Source: Oehlia diaphana
Lineage: Eukaryota > Glomeromycota > Glomeromycetes > Glomerales > Glomeraceae
Reading direction: 5' to 3'
Length of the DNA stretch: 40,522 nucleotides
Assembly: GCA_003833135.1 (NCBI GenBank)
Contig: QZLH01000984.1
Span: 8,199 to 48,720, forward strand
The translations under genes and the position numbers were made by a program. Below are positions 22,094 to 32,822 of the stretch, in pieces (the stretch's first letter is position 1; each line of letters starts with the position of its first letter). Under the pieces are notes generated by a model. It was given only the letters and a program-made list of their open reading frames with translations. It made no database searches and had not been told where the DNA came from.

Positions 22094-24879
22094 AATGGAA
22101 GGTACTCAAACAGCCCTAACCATCAAGGATTAATATAGCGTGAAAACAAATATCGGCGGTACAGATACAATTTAGCTTCTGTAATAATAACTAAATTATT
22201 CACGAAATTCTTAATTTTAAGATTTAACGCTCAATAGACAATATTAATCTGAAAGTCAAATATCGACGACGGAAATTGAAAATCGGTAACTAAATTTTCG
22301 TTTAAAGTCAATAAAATAAATTTAGATTGCATCTCTTATTGATTAATTTCTCCATTCAGAGATTTAGACAAACCGTACAAATATTGCGTACAGGTACAGA
22401 GGAAACATGACGTCACATAAATAATAACATGCTTAGATGGGATTTCTTGTACCAAATTTGAAATGAGTTCATTTGATATGAATTTTGGAATTATAAGCCA
22501 TTTTTTCTTGTCAATTAGCCGGCTTGACGCAGGTGGATAGGTATATATAACTAATTTATTCGAAATTGATGTCTTATTTGTTTACTAGTAATAAAATATG
22601 TTCACAATGGTTTAATTTACAGTAGATGAATTTAGTGTAACCAAGTAAAGAAACCCTCATTTCCAAACTTTCTCATATAGATTTAAATCATCAGAGAGTG
22701 ATTTTTATTAATAACATATTTTAGTGGAAGAATTAAGAAATAAGAGGCGATTTTTAATTTATATACAGTAATGTATATTAATTTAATTTAATAAATGACG
22801 CAATCATACAAACCACACAAAAAATCAGCTACTTTAACAAACATGCTTTCCTCATGAAAGGCGAGGCGGTAGTATGGCATTTCTATAACGAGATAGTTCA
22901 TTTATTACCTTCGAATTGAGACTAGTATCTTTGGTGTTCTGAACCTAAAAATACAAGAAAACGAATGTTAGCTAACGTTTATTAGTACTAATAATTAGTT
23001 TCCATTATTAAATAAATTTGAACCAATGAAAATTTTCCGATATTGTCCTCAACGCATACTTCGTTGCTTTTTATTTACAAAATATTTTTTTCTCCTTCGT
23101 TGAATAAAAACATTGATTTTCCGAAAGGTAAGTTTATCCACAAATAGGAAGTATGGAATTAAAAATAATGTCTGGCTCCCGAGTATACGATGAATCACGT
23201 GATCTATTTAATTCGGGCCGACTTTATACCATTTGATAATATATGGAAAGTCAAAGTTATACATACCTTAAAATAATAACATTGATCATGATGACTCATA
23301 TTCGGTATAATCATAATTGTTAATAGCTATAGCTAATTATTATATAGTGCAATTGACCTATAGAAACGTATCATTAGTTTATTTCTTTAAACGGCATATA
23401 TGAAACTATTTCTATAATATATATGGATATTTATTGTAATATCTGCAGTAGGGTTCCTGCTGACACTTACAGGTTTATTTATTTATTTACTTTTTCTAAA
23501 GTTGAGCTTGTTTTGGTCACAAATTAAAGAGAATTGTCTATTTGCACGTGGGTTATTTATCTCTCTTACTAAAGAGAGAATAATTATTATTCTTCGGATA
23601 AACTTTTAATAAACCTATTTTTGATGTCAACGTGATTATTCCTCATTATTTATTTGTTTTTTCATATCTGTAATTATCAGCTGCATGGTAAATATTACCG
23701 AACCGATCTTAAAAAGAAAAGTCACATGAGTACTACAAATCTACATAGTAGTATGAATAAATGACATTATATATGCCCTCCGTCTATCTATCTAAATTCA
23801 CTATGTTCCTAAACAAATTTCAAATTACTATTGTTATTATTGAAGTACCAAATCATGAAATATATTAAAACTAACTTGATTTTTTTTAACAGAAAAATGG
23901 GATGCATTATTTTGATATAACAATTACTCGAAGAAAATCTGAACTTATAATTAAGTAGAGAAATAAGGTAACTTTTAGGTTTATTTGTATCAAAATAAAG
24001 CCAATATCTTTTTAATATAAAAAACTAAAAAATAATTTATTATTTTTTTTTTTAAAAAAAAAAAAAAAAATTAGATGTTTTTACTATATTTCGGTAAAAA
24101 CAAGGTCGATCTTTTCGATAGCGATCGAATGGGGTGCCGGCGCCTTGACAATATTTATACTGTTTTTAGGCTCATCAACTGTCAACAATCTGTTGCTATT
24201 GATGCACGGATCTTCATATAACACCATATAATAGAATTCATTATAATATGGAACATATTACGAAAATCTAAAAGTCATTGCAGTTATCAAAGAATTAATC
24301 CGCTGTAGCAAATTTATTACCATTTCTACTTTTGCAACAAATATTGAAATATAAATGTTATAACAATTAATAAATACAAATACACTATTAACTCGAAATT
24401 TTGAATATTTAGAAATTTTTTGTGCCAATTTTTTTAAGTTTTAAATATAAGCGATAAAGAAAACTCTACCTGCCAAAGAAACGCATGTTAGAATATGCAT
24501 ATTTGATACAACATTATAATTAACAAATTTATTTTATAAATTTACATTTATAAGATGGTGGCCACTTTTTTAGAGCGATCACATTTCGTATAAATGTTGA
24601 CGATTGTTTAAATCGATAGAATTTGATTTAAAAAAAAGGGATCCTTTTCTTTGAGTATACTGAATATTCTTCTTTTTTTTTTGATTTTGAGCATTCGACG
24701 TAAAAAGGTAAAGAAAAAGAAATAATATATTAAAGAATCAAATTATAGATAGTGGGCGACTAAAAAAAAAATGATCAATTTATAAATGTATGATCATTTT
24801 TTACTCAATTACAATATTAATATATTTTTATGATATTCAATATTGAAATCAGCATTAATTCCTATTGGTCACCGCAGTA

Positions 24880-25105
24880 TTCCTACAATATGACTCATAC
24901 AGCGACCCCTCCAAATTTCTCCGGGTTTATAGAGATCACGTGACTTTCTCCGGTTGTGATGTTTAACTGTCACTTTCACGTGATTGCGGAAAACGCGCTG
25001 ACTATATTTATCTCAGTCGAGTGGTCCAAAACTTATACGTCACGTAGTCTATTTGTCACATCCCGGAGAAATTTGGAGGGGTTTTCGTATGAGTTCCTAC
25101 AATAT
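24880..25105. mobile_element. MITE with 30-bp terminal inverted repeats and 12-bp target duplication
   Basis: Element body 24892-25093 (202 bp). The left end CTCATACAGCGACCCCTCCA continues to AATTTCTCCGGG. The right end is its inverse, CCCGGAGAAATTTGGAGGGG followed by TTTTCGTATGAG, with about four mismatches over 32 bp. Exactly TTCCTACAATAT flanks both sides (24880-24891 and 25094-25105). The interior is GC-richer with CACGTGA words and no ORF, so movement would need a transposase supplied elsewhere. A 12-bp duplication is longer than the 8-11 bp usual for hAT and Mutator-type elements, so superfamily assignment is open. The near-intact target duplication suggests a fairly recent insertion. 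Confidence 0.85.
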
Positions 25106-25721
25106 TACTGTCGAAGATATGCATAATTATAATAGCATTGCTAAATATCACCACTGGTGATTGTCACCTTACCAGAATTAGGGTAGAATTTTGGGCAGAA
25201 TTAAAAATGACATGAAATTCTACCCGTTAATATTTGCTAATGCTGGTGCGGTGAAAATCACCTGCGGTGAGTTTTAGCAATACCCTATTTATAATCCTAA
25301 AATGGGGAAATAATTAAATAAATTTTTATTTAGAAATTCTTCATCTAACTACAATTCCTTCGTGTAAGTTTTGCCATTTTATAAACAGTTTAAATGGGGT
25401 AAACTTGGCATAGTGCCTTATCTTTATTTAATTGTATTTGAAGAGTTACACTTACATAATAAACAGTTTAAATAGAATTTAGAGCAAAATTTAAAGGTTG
25501 AGATAATAATTGCCTTGTCTAAACCATTAAGGTCGGTGTATAATATGTTTCTAATAATAATAAAATATATGTAATGATAAAGTATATATATATATATGTT
25601 TTTAAGGTAAAGGGATTTTATACTAATTATAAAATAAGAAGTGATGCATGATGAATTTAAAGTAAAATACATTCCCAAGACTAATCTTCAGACCAACCCC
25701 GTGTAATGATAAAGCATATTT

Positions 25722-25866
25722 ATATATGTTGTGCATCGATCTGCGTCAGATGAACGCCGGCCTACATTATCGGCCCGATATTGGCCAATATTATAACGCC
25801 TTAAGTGTTTTGTCCAGCATTACTAGGCCAGCCGTCATCTGCTCACGAAAATCGACATCTGCGCAC
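25722..25866. repeat. GC-rich repeat-like patch
   Basis: Higher GC than its surroundings, with nested GGCC/CGGCC words (GCCGGCC, CGGCCCG, TTGGCC, AGGCCAGCC). A CCTACATTATCGGCCC-type phrase recurs imperfectly at 33620-33640 (CCTAAATTATCGACCC, followed in both by GCCTTAAG). Probably a dispersed non-coding repeat. The 61-codon plus-strand ORF crossing it is not supported. Confidence 0.4.
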
Positions 25867-25881
25867 TACATATATACGTCT

Positions 25882-26718
25882 TTATTGAAAAGAAGTCCCC
25901 TGAAAAAATGAATCAATAAATGGATTATTTATAATTGGCTGTTGAGGGAGGTTTGTGAGTCGATATATTGTATCTTCGTTATTAATTTGAGCATTAAGTT
26001 GTCGCCTTCGAATTCTAAGCCTTCCTGGTTGATTTTGTATTCTTTGATTGATATTTCTTAATAAAGGTTGCACTCTAAGCATTAAAACTGTTACTGGTCT
26101 TGCTTGAAAACTATATCGTTGTTTGTTCAATATATATTTTATTTGAGAAAAGGTCAAAAAGAAAAAGTTTAGTGCTGAAGAGATTAAAACATAATTAGTA
26201 TTACTGTAAAAAATGTCATACCTTACTTGTCCCAAAAAATCAAAAGGTTTTGCTAAATTTTTATCTCCATTTTTGGATGGATATTCTTCAGTAATTGATT
26301 GTTGGTGAATGTATGGACCAACTGGACCATGTTCTAATTGAAGCTCTTTTAATCTAAGAGGAAACGGAGTGAATATATTAGGACCTGCGGATAGAAAGTG
26401 AACCAGCTTCACATCATTTATTTTTGAAAATAATTCCCCGTTGTATTTTTCATTTAATAAATAGGTAAGTACAAAAGGTAAATTGTTTTTCCAGAGAGAC
26501 TTGACTTCTTGTTGGAAAGCATTATGTTCTTGATCGTTGTCTATATTCAATAACAATCTTTGAATGGAGTATCTTGATAACACAAATGTGGGATCTAATC
26601 TTATTACGCAAAATAATGCACTGGTTTCTCCATAACGTATTATCAACCATTCGGATTTTGTTAATGGATTCTTTACGATAAAAACCTTTATCCTGATTTC
26701 ATCTTTAATATGCTGCAT
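25882..26718 (-). CDS. F-box-like family protein, copy 3, F-box core deleted
   Basis: Spliced model: exon 1 26718-26222, intron 26221-26111, exon 2 26110-25882, giving 241 residues. If the intron is retained the frame stays open and gives 278 residues. The start M-Q-H-I-K-D-E-I-R-I-K-V-F matches copy 1. The next about 18 residues, including the L-T-C-Q-N-W core of the F-box-like motif, are missing in frame and I-V-K-N-P follows directly. A second in-frame gap removes the I-D-I-P-V-C-Q-E-L-I-A-R-K segment. R-L-L-L-N-I (54-59) and A-F-Q-Q-E-V-K-S (67-74) are kept. Exon 2 is the same length as in copy 1 (229 nt) and keeps the basic stretch and L-P-Q-Q-P-I ... G-T-S-F-Q ending. Loss of the motif core would be expected to abolish Skp1 binding if the F-box reading is right. 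The gene may be diverged, dominant-negative-like or decaying. Confidence 0.65.
   Translation of the reverse strand: MQHIKDEIRIKVFIVKNPLTKSEWLIIRYGETSALFCVIRLDPTFVLSRYSIQRLLLNIDNDQEHNAFQQEVKSLWKNNLPFVLTYLLNEKYNGELFSKINDVKLVHFLSAGPNIFTPFPLRLKELQLEHGPVGPYIHQQSITEEYPSKNGDKNLAKPFDFLGQVRYDIFYSNTNYVLISSALNFFFLTFSQIKYILNKQRYSFQARPVTVLMLRVQPLLRNINQRIQNQPGRLRIRRRQLNAQINNEDTIYRLTNLPQQPIINNPFIDSFFQGTSFQ
26111..26221 (-). other. Phase-2 intron without stops, copy 3
   Basis: 111 nt (37 codons), donor AG|GTATGA, acceptor GATATAG|TTTTCAA. Both borders align with copy 1. An alternative donor five bases upstream (CAA|GTAAGG) would break the frame. The encoded segment if retained is hydrophobic and aromatic and absent from the other copies, which argues that it is intronic. 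Confidence 0.7.
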
Positions 26719-28706
26719 TTTAAATGACGGAGTCTATTTATTTATATAAAAATTTTAGAAGTTTATCCTGAACAAAGAATATTTTGTGATACGAATAATA
26801 TGATCTTATTTCTTATTATTATTTTTATTATTATTTTAGAAAAAAAAGGAAGGTTCTTGAGGATGGCTTTTATATGTTTTGCTCAATCAGCAATAACATT
26901 TATTATCGGAGTTCCCGAAATTACATTTTCCATATTTATATTAATCGGTAATTACCTTCCCCAAGAAAATAAGTGCGTATCTATAAAAGAACAAGTTCAT
27001 ATCATTAAATTTATTATATGCTAATGAATGAACATATGATAATTAACGATAAAAAGAAAAAATGGGAAATGTTTGTTCCGAAGGAGTTAACTTCAATATA
27101 AGTTTATCTGATATGATTACTTTAAATTATATTGAAATCGATAAAATAAATTTAGAAAAATTTACTTTATTTATAATGAGACTTACATTCTTACAATATA
27201 GCTATTGAACAATATTTATTATTCTCATTAATCCATCGGATCTCCCGATATCATTATTATCTAATATATCTAATATAAACACATAAACTAAGTTTTGTTT
27301 ACTTTCGATAAAAATACAATAATAAGTTTTTACGAAGTTAGACTCTGTTTTATTTGATTTATTCCGCTAAAAACTTTTCGTATATCATCGAAATTATAAT
27401 TTTATTTTATTTTACTTTTTTTTTTTTTGTTGTGTTGGAACGTCTGTTATATATTGTATATATACTTTTATCCCTGATAATAAATTATCATGTAACCTAA
27501 CTTTTTTTATTATACGCTAGACAATTTTTTATCCATTATCAACTGTAATCGATTTTTTATTATTAAAAAAGGGGGATCTTGAAAACGCCCGAATATAATG
27601 AAAAATGTGTAACGAATGAAATAAATTTTCTAACAATTAAAATTTGTTACGTTATCACACGTATCGTTTAAATGAAAACGGCTAATAGATACTAAATATA
27701 TTTTATTTTGGTCGATATCGGACTCTCCATTTAATAAATGATTAATTATAAGTCATCGGATTCTCCTTTCTCCCTGACTATAACTATGTGTGACAAAAGC
27801 TTGTTTTATGTAAATTTGTTATTAAATAATAACTATAATTAATTCTTAAATTACTATCTTTGTTTAAATTATAGATTGAAACCATTTACTAAAAATGTTC
27901 TTTCATTGTACGTTTAGTTATAAAATTATGATCATGCCTGCATAACGTTATCAAAACATTACAACATTTTCAGCCATAACGCAAATCAATACATACAGTA
28001 TTCATTTACAAATCATTAAATAATATATAATAAATAGCAGTGTATAAATAAAATTTTCGTTCTTAATCAACTGCGATCGATTATCACTGTAGATCCTTTA
28101 AAGCATTTTCAGGCTGTAGATTACATTATTTTATCATTAATTATATAAATATTAAATAATAATAAAAAAATTTGCATTATCAGGGTAGATTTTGCGATAG
28201 TTTGCATATGTAATTTAAAGTATGTTGAAATTGAAATTTGATTATTCCTTGAACGACTTTACATCTTATTTGTTTCGGTGGAAAAAACACAAACTTGGTA
28301 TGCTGAACATAAAGAAAATCAAAGTTTTGAGGTTCAAATAATATTGAAACTCTACCGCATGAAATAATGTATAACTTTTTGCATTCAATGCAACAAACCA
28401 ATAACTAGCTAATTGATGCCAAATTCAGAGGAGAATCGATAGAATTGAATCTGAGATTATCATAATAATATTGCGTAGCATAGAATGATAAAATACAAAA
28501 GAGAGAATAAATTTATAATACTCTTGAAAAAGTTGAGTTCACTATCTATTCCGATAAATGTATTTAATACATTTGTTAATGCTGTGCATCAAAATATTGA
28601 TTAAATATTATAAAAATATTTATCAATTAATTGTTAAATTCAAATTGACTCCTGAGTGATAATAAATATAATATTTTAATATTTAGCTCGTGTGTGAGAA
28701 CAAAGC

Positions 28707-28835
28707 ATTCGGGTGTTACGTATATGCACTATATTCGTAGGGCCGAGACCGTTTATTTAGGTAAATTAATTTACTATGAAATATTCGGATATTCCATATA
28801 TTCATAGGGCCGAAATCGTTCTATTTAAGTAAATT
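28707..28835. repeat. Two-copy direct repeat, 67-bp period
   Basis: ATATTCGTAGGGCCGAGACC at 28731-28750 recurs as ATATTCATAGGGCCGAAATC at 28798-28817. Both are followed by GTTNTATTTA-G-TAAATTA-like sequence, and both are preceded by an ATTCGG word. Clear local duplication with about 85 percent identity in the core. No coding frame. Confidence 0.65.
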
Positions 28836-29787
28836 ATCAAAGTATCTGGTATTTCGATAAGTTCATTGAAATTTTCTATTTTGAAAAATTGTAACGTAGA
28901 ACTTCTTTGTTTGTGTCACACGGGATTAGGTCAATAATTATAAAAAGTAAATACGTACAGTACAATAAATAGTTTTGATAAAACAAAGAATTCGAAGACA
29001 GTCAATTGCAACCTTTCATAAAAATGCTAAATGAGAACGCTTGTTCCCGTCATAATTAATAAATCTTCGGGTCGATAAACTACTAGTGATGATGATCATG
29101 TATTCCAACGTTGTCAAGAATATGCTGCATATCATTTTTATCTGTTAAGATCACTTTATTAATTTCAATATTACCCCTATTTTTATAAAAATCTGCGGTT
29201 TTCCCATTTTAGTATTTTTTTAAAAAATAAATTATACGTAATCACTTCGCCAACAAATCTATGCATAGTGCCGGCCAAACTTTGTGAAAATGATCGTCGG
29301 TCGGTACTACGTAAGCTACGTAAGCGCGTACATAAAATTTTGTTTTCACTTTGTTCAATTTTTTTTTTTTTAAACAAATATATATACATAGTATTTTCAT
29401 TTATAGACATGCATAAACCTTTATTATAATAATTGTTTTGAAATATAAAAATCTTCAGTAAATTTATAAACTATGAATACATGTTCATTTTTTTTAAAAA
29501 AAATAATTATTTACTAACTACTCAATACAGAAATATATGCAAATTATTGGACCCAGCCCACCCACCCAAATTTCTCAATCCGTTTTCAATTTGAATACTT
29601 TTAAGCGAACTTGGCCGATTGTTCTCTTAACTCCAGTTTGTGCTTTTCCAGAACCAAAGTTCACTCTTCCTTTTCAATAGACTTACTCTCATCATGTTTT
29701 TTAATTGACCAAGAGTTCATTTACCTTTAAATCATTCTAAGTATTACGTAATATATTGTATGTAAATAGTAAGTAATAATGAAATCC

Positions 29788-29945
29788 AAGACACAGCCAG
29801 AAGAAATCTTCATCATCCAAAGCAAGCCATAACGGCCAGGAAAATATTTCCTCACACAGGATATACTACAGCTCCAAGGCAAGCTAGTAACAGCCAAGAA
29901 AGTATTTCCTTCGCACAGGATAAGCCAGCTTGTCATTCCGCCAAA
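29788..29945. repeat. Diverged tandem repeat with balanced base composition
   Basis: A phrase (A/G)GCAAGC-TA-AC-GCCA-GAAA-TATTTCCT---CACAGGATA occurs at about 29820-29862 and 29876-29922. The patch has much higher GC than the flanks and leaves a 69-codon minus-strand frame open (29727-29936) with S-L-P-W-S-C-S-I-S-C. This could be a fragment of a dispersed repeat family. I do not support it as a gene. Confidence 0.5.
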
Positions 29946-30771
29946 GTGTAAGTTTAAAGGGGAAGGTACATAACCGATTCCTCTTGAAGAATCAGTAGAC
30001 GCACTTGTACTTGTTAAAATTACCTACTTTTTATTTTGAGCTTAAAAGCTCACTTGCTTTCTTTATTTTTTTTTTTTTGCTTTGAATTTGATTTTCGTAA
30101 AGGTACTATAAAAGGCACAATGTCCAAAATTTTTTTAACAAGTGTTTGACATCATTCAATGTCCAACTGTCAAAGTCAATTAGAGACCATTTTGTTCAGA
30201 ATATTTAAAATATTTTTCGTTATCCATATAATATTTATGTTATAGTAAACTTTGTTTGAATTGAGAAAAAAAGAGTGTAAAAAGCAGGGTATTTATATTA
30301 TAAATTTCAATCAAATTAAAACCGTTTTACTGATATTACGTGGAAAATTTTAAATGGTCTGATACACATTTAAGAATTTTTATGATCTGATGATTAATTA
30401 ATATTCCTAATACATCTAATAGTTCTAATAGTCGCTTTACTCATTTTTTTTAAAAAAAATAGCGCAACAAATTTTTAGATGATTTGATTACTAAGGAATT
30501 TTTTATGGTCCGATGATTATAAAATATGCTACTATTATTTTTTTTTTGTGATGAGTGCATGAAAGTAATGGAACTTGTGTATAACATATTTTTTTATTTC
30601 TTTCTTTTATCTTTTTTTAATTATAGGTACTTATCTGAGCGTCTGGCTTAAAGGTGCGATTTGTGTAGGTTTTTATTGTACCCTTAATTAAAAATGACAA
30701 CCATTGTGCGAAATGTACGGTCTTATATATATAAATTTTGACTTAAATATAAATTATTACTTCAAAACGTA

Positions 30772-30996
30772 TTAGGCCGCTCCAATTTAACATACCCCTC
30801 CCCCCTCTATTTTTTCAAAAATCTGGATTCTATTAAACATATAGTAATAAATATATTTAAATACTCCCTCTAAATTTAAATTACGATCGGTTTCCAGAAT
30901 TTCCCGAATTTTCCCAAAGGTTATATTGTTTGTTAGACCCTCAAAACTCTTCATAAATTCTGGACGTTAAACAAACAATCAATTGGAGCGACCTTA
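30772..30996. mobile_element. Inverted-repeat element (MITE-like)
   Basis: TTAGGCCGCTCCAATT (30772-30787) is inverted as AATTGGAGCGACCTTA (30981-30996) with two mismatches in 16. The interior is pyrimidine-rich near the left end (CCCCTCCCCCCTC) and has no ORF. Outside it, an about 40-bp AT-rich phrase containing ACTTAAATATAAAT is present on both sides in direct orientation (about 30736-30774 and 31028-31068). Those copies are too long and too diverged to be a target duplication. Superfamily unknown. Confidence 0.5.
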
Positions 30997-32111
30997 TTAC
31001 AGTATAAATCTAAATTACCACAAATGATTTTAACTTAAATATAAATAATGACGTTAAATACAGTATTATGTGTGGCGAGAGGAGAATTTAGCGCATCAAT
31101 CTGTTTGCGTTACGCCAGCGTCCAAAGATCAATTTTATTGATCTTACTTTACGTTAAGACAAAATGACTTAATAAAAAACATCTAACATCATAGCAATTC
31201 ATTTGATAACTTAAGGTACGCCATAATAAGTTGTTTAAATAGTTATGGTCAAAAAGTTTTTTTTTGTTTTTTTATTTTATTTAGACTTTATTTTATTTTA
31301 TTACTGTTTCTTTCACTCAGAGGATTGTTTTGAACGAGGTGGCTTAGCATTAACATGTGATCTAATATGTGAATTAAATCCGCCGATATGTATAACTACA
31401 ATTCGTGATACACGAATCAACTAAGGATGTAAAGACTAAAGGGCCGTTCGCCGTTCGGAGCGGTTCAAGTAGTCAGTCGGTTTGAACCAGTATCGGATCA
31501 AATCGGGGGAACTAGAAAACAAGTTCAATAAATCGGGAAGGAAACATACTAGTTATTAACGCACCTAACGCACCATATTTTACCGTAATTAACCCCCTCT
31601 GAATTAAGTACGAATTAAGAATAAAATATTTTTATATTCAGTTATTGGTAAAATTTATTAAATTTTTATTGTTCTAAAAATACTGCATATCTTGTTAAGT
31701 TAGATGGTGAATTTGAGACGATATAAAACAAATTACTCAACAAATGAAAATTAAATAATAATACCCACGCTTCATAATAATTAAAAAATAAGGTATTAAA
31801 CGCACAATGTGAAAAGCTATAATTTTTTATCGAAAACTCAAGTTTCAAAAATCTATTTAAATTATTAGGTGACTTGCTTCATTTTTCATCGTCTTTCGTA
31901 GGAGTTGCCGGATTAGTAGAACTTAAAGAATTTTTTTAAAAAAAAATTTAGATAATTTACCAATAGAAAAATTGGTTCTTAAATTAATAAGCCAAATTTA
32001 ATAGAAAATGAAGAGTTAACGCCGTTCGACAGCGTGATTATGATTACAATAATTTTGAGTTATTTATTAAATGAGTTCTAAATTCTAAAAATTTGTACAA
32101 TCTGATAATAA

Positions 32112-32822
32112 TTAATCGTAAACGTCATAACCTATTCTTAATCTTCCTTTCTCTTTCTTAACATTACGAATCACGACCATTCCAATTTCTGAAGTTTTAG
32201 CGATATGAGTTCCTCCACAAGGGTAAGATTTAAAATCACCGAATTGAATAGTCCTAGGTTTAACCTCCCAATTTGTTTTAATAGGAAGATCATTTTTTAT
32301 CAGCTCATTAACAAAATCGTTCACTTTATGTTTAAGTCCTTGAAGATTGGGTAAAGGACTCCCTTCAAATATTACGAACGCTGTTTTCGGAAAATGATTT
32401 CCATTACAACCATCTAGTTCAGGGTATAACTTGTTAACTGCATTTGATAATAAATGACCAGCAGAATGATAACGAGCGTAAAGAATACGGGTTTCCATAT
32501 TTATTACTTGTAAGACTGTTTGATTAATTTCCTTCTCCATGTTAAAAGAGTCACTTTTTTCATAATAATGCTTTATCAAATAAGGATCATATTCAGGATT
32601 TCGTGGAGCCAATAATTTTTTGATAGTAAATTGTTTATCTTTTAATTTAAAATATCCTTGGTCATCCGGTTGACCACCTCCTTGAGGGTGAAAAATGGTT
32701 CTGTCAAAAATTACAAATTCACCATCATCGTCATTTCCAATTGCAATAATTTTAGCTTCAAAGTTATCTAGATAAGTATCTCGATAATAAATGCGTTCGG
32801 TTGAATTAATAAGTGTCGCCAT
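32112..32822 (-). CDS. AlaX-type alanyl-tRNA editing (trans-editing) protein
   Basis: A 236-residue single-exon protein starting at an ATG with A at -3. AlaX proteins are free-standing relatives of the AlaRS editing domain. They hydrolyse Ser (or Gly) wrongly attached to tRNA-Ala in the cytosol, protecting translation from Ala-to-Ser errors. The zinc and active-site motifs are intact: H-S-A-G-H (His119, His123) and C-G-G-T-H (Cys202, His206), the four ligands expected of the family. The N-terminal F-H-P-Q-G-G-G-Q-P loop (44-52) is the conserved Gly-rich motif. There is no AlaRS catalytic domain and no C-terminal oligomerisation domain, so this is a stand-alone short form of about the usual length. 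I see no intron and no targeting peptide. It lies alone between non-coding stretches. This is the most confidently identified protein in the window. Confidence 0.93.
   Translation of the reverse strand: MATLINSTERIYYRDTYLDNFEAKIIAIGNDDDGEFVIFDRTIFHPQGGGQPDDQGYFKLKDKQFTIKKLLAPRNPEYDPYLIKHYYEKSDSFNMEKEINQTVLQVINMETRILYARYHSAGHLLSNAVNKLYPELDGCNGNHFPKTAFVIFEGSPLPNLQGLKHKVNDFVNELIKNDLPIKTNWEVKPRTIQFGDFKSYPCGGTHIAKTSEIGMVVIRNVKKEKGRLRIGYDVYD

Larger units (their letters stand above)
18504..25881. other. Long non-coding spacer
   Basis: About 7.4 kb with no supportable gene. It holds a small TAAATTACATATAA tandem repeat (about 19550-19583), an inverted repeat at 22023-22093, a well-formed MITE at 24892-25093, and a GC-richer repeat-like patch at 25722-25866 next to the stop of copy 3. 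Otherwise AT-rich sequence with homopolymer tracts such as the T/A block near 24040-24070. ORFs at 25424-25678 and 25726-25911 look spurious. Confidence 0.5.
26719..32111. other. Long non-coding spacer
   Basis: About 5.4 kb without a supportable gene. It contains a 67-bp-period direct repeat (28707-28835), a diverged tandem repeat with normal GC (29788-29945), and an inverted-repeat element (30772-30996) flanked by similar AT-rich direct repeats. A GC-richer patch with GGTTC/GAACC words lies near 31441-31515. ORFs at 26800-27024, 28180-28401, 29183-29410, 29727-29936 and 31666-31848 show no motif that I recognise. Confidence 0.45.

Noticed and set aside
28180..28401. 73-codon minus ORF with several cysteines
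   Set aside because: Cysteine spacing fits no motif I know, and the length is within chance expectation for this window.
29727..29936. 69-codon minus ORF in a GC-balanced patch
   Set aside because: The open frame follows from a diverged tandem DNA repeat. No start-context or domain evidence.
31441..31515. tRNA-like GGTTC/GAACC words
   Set aside because: No A box, no anticodon stem and no acceptor stem could be folded around them.
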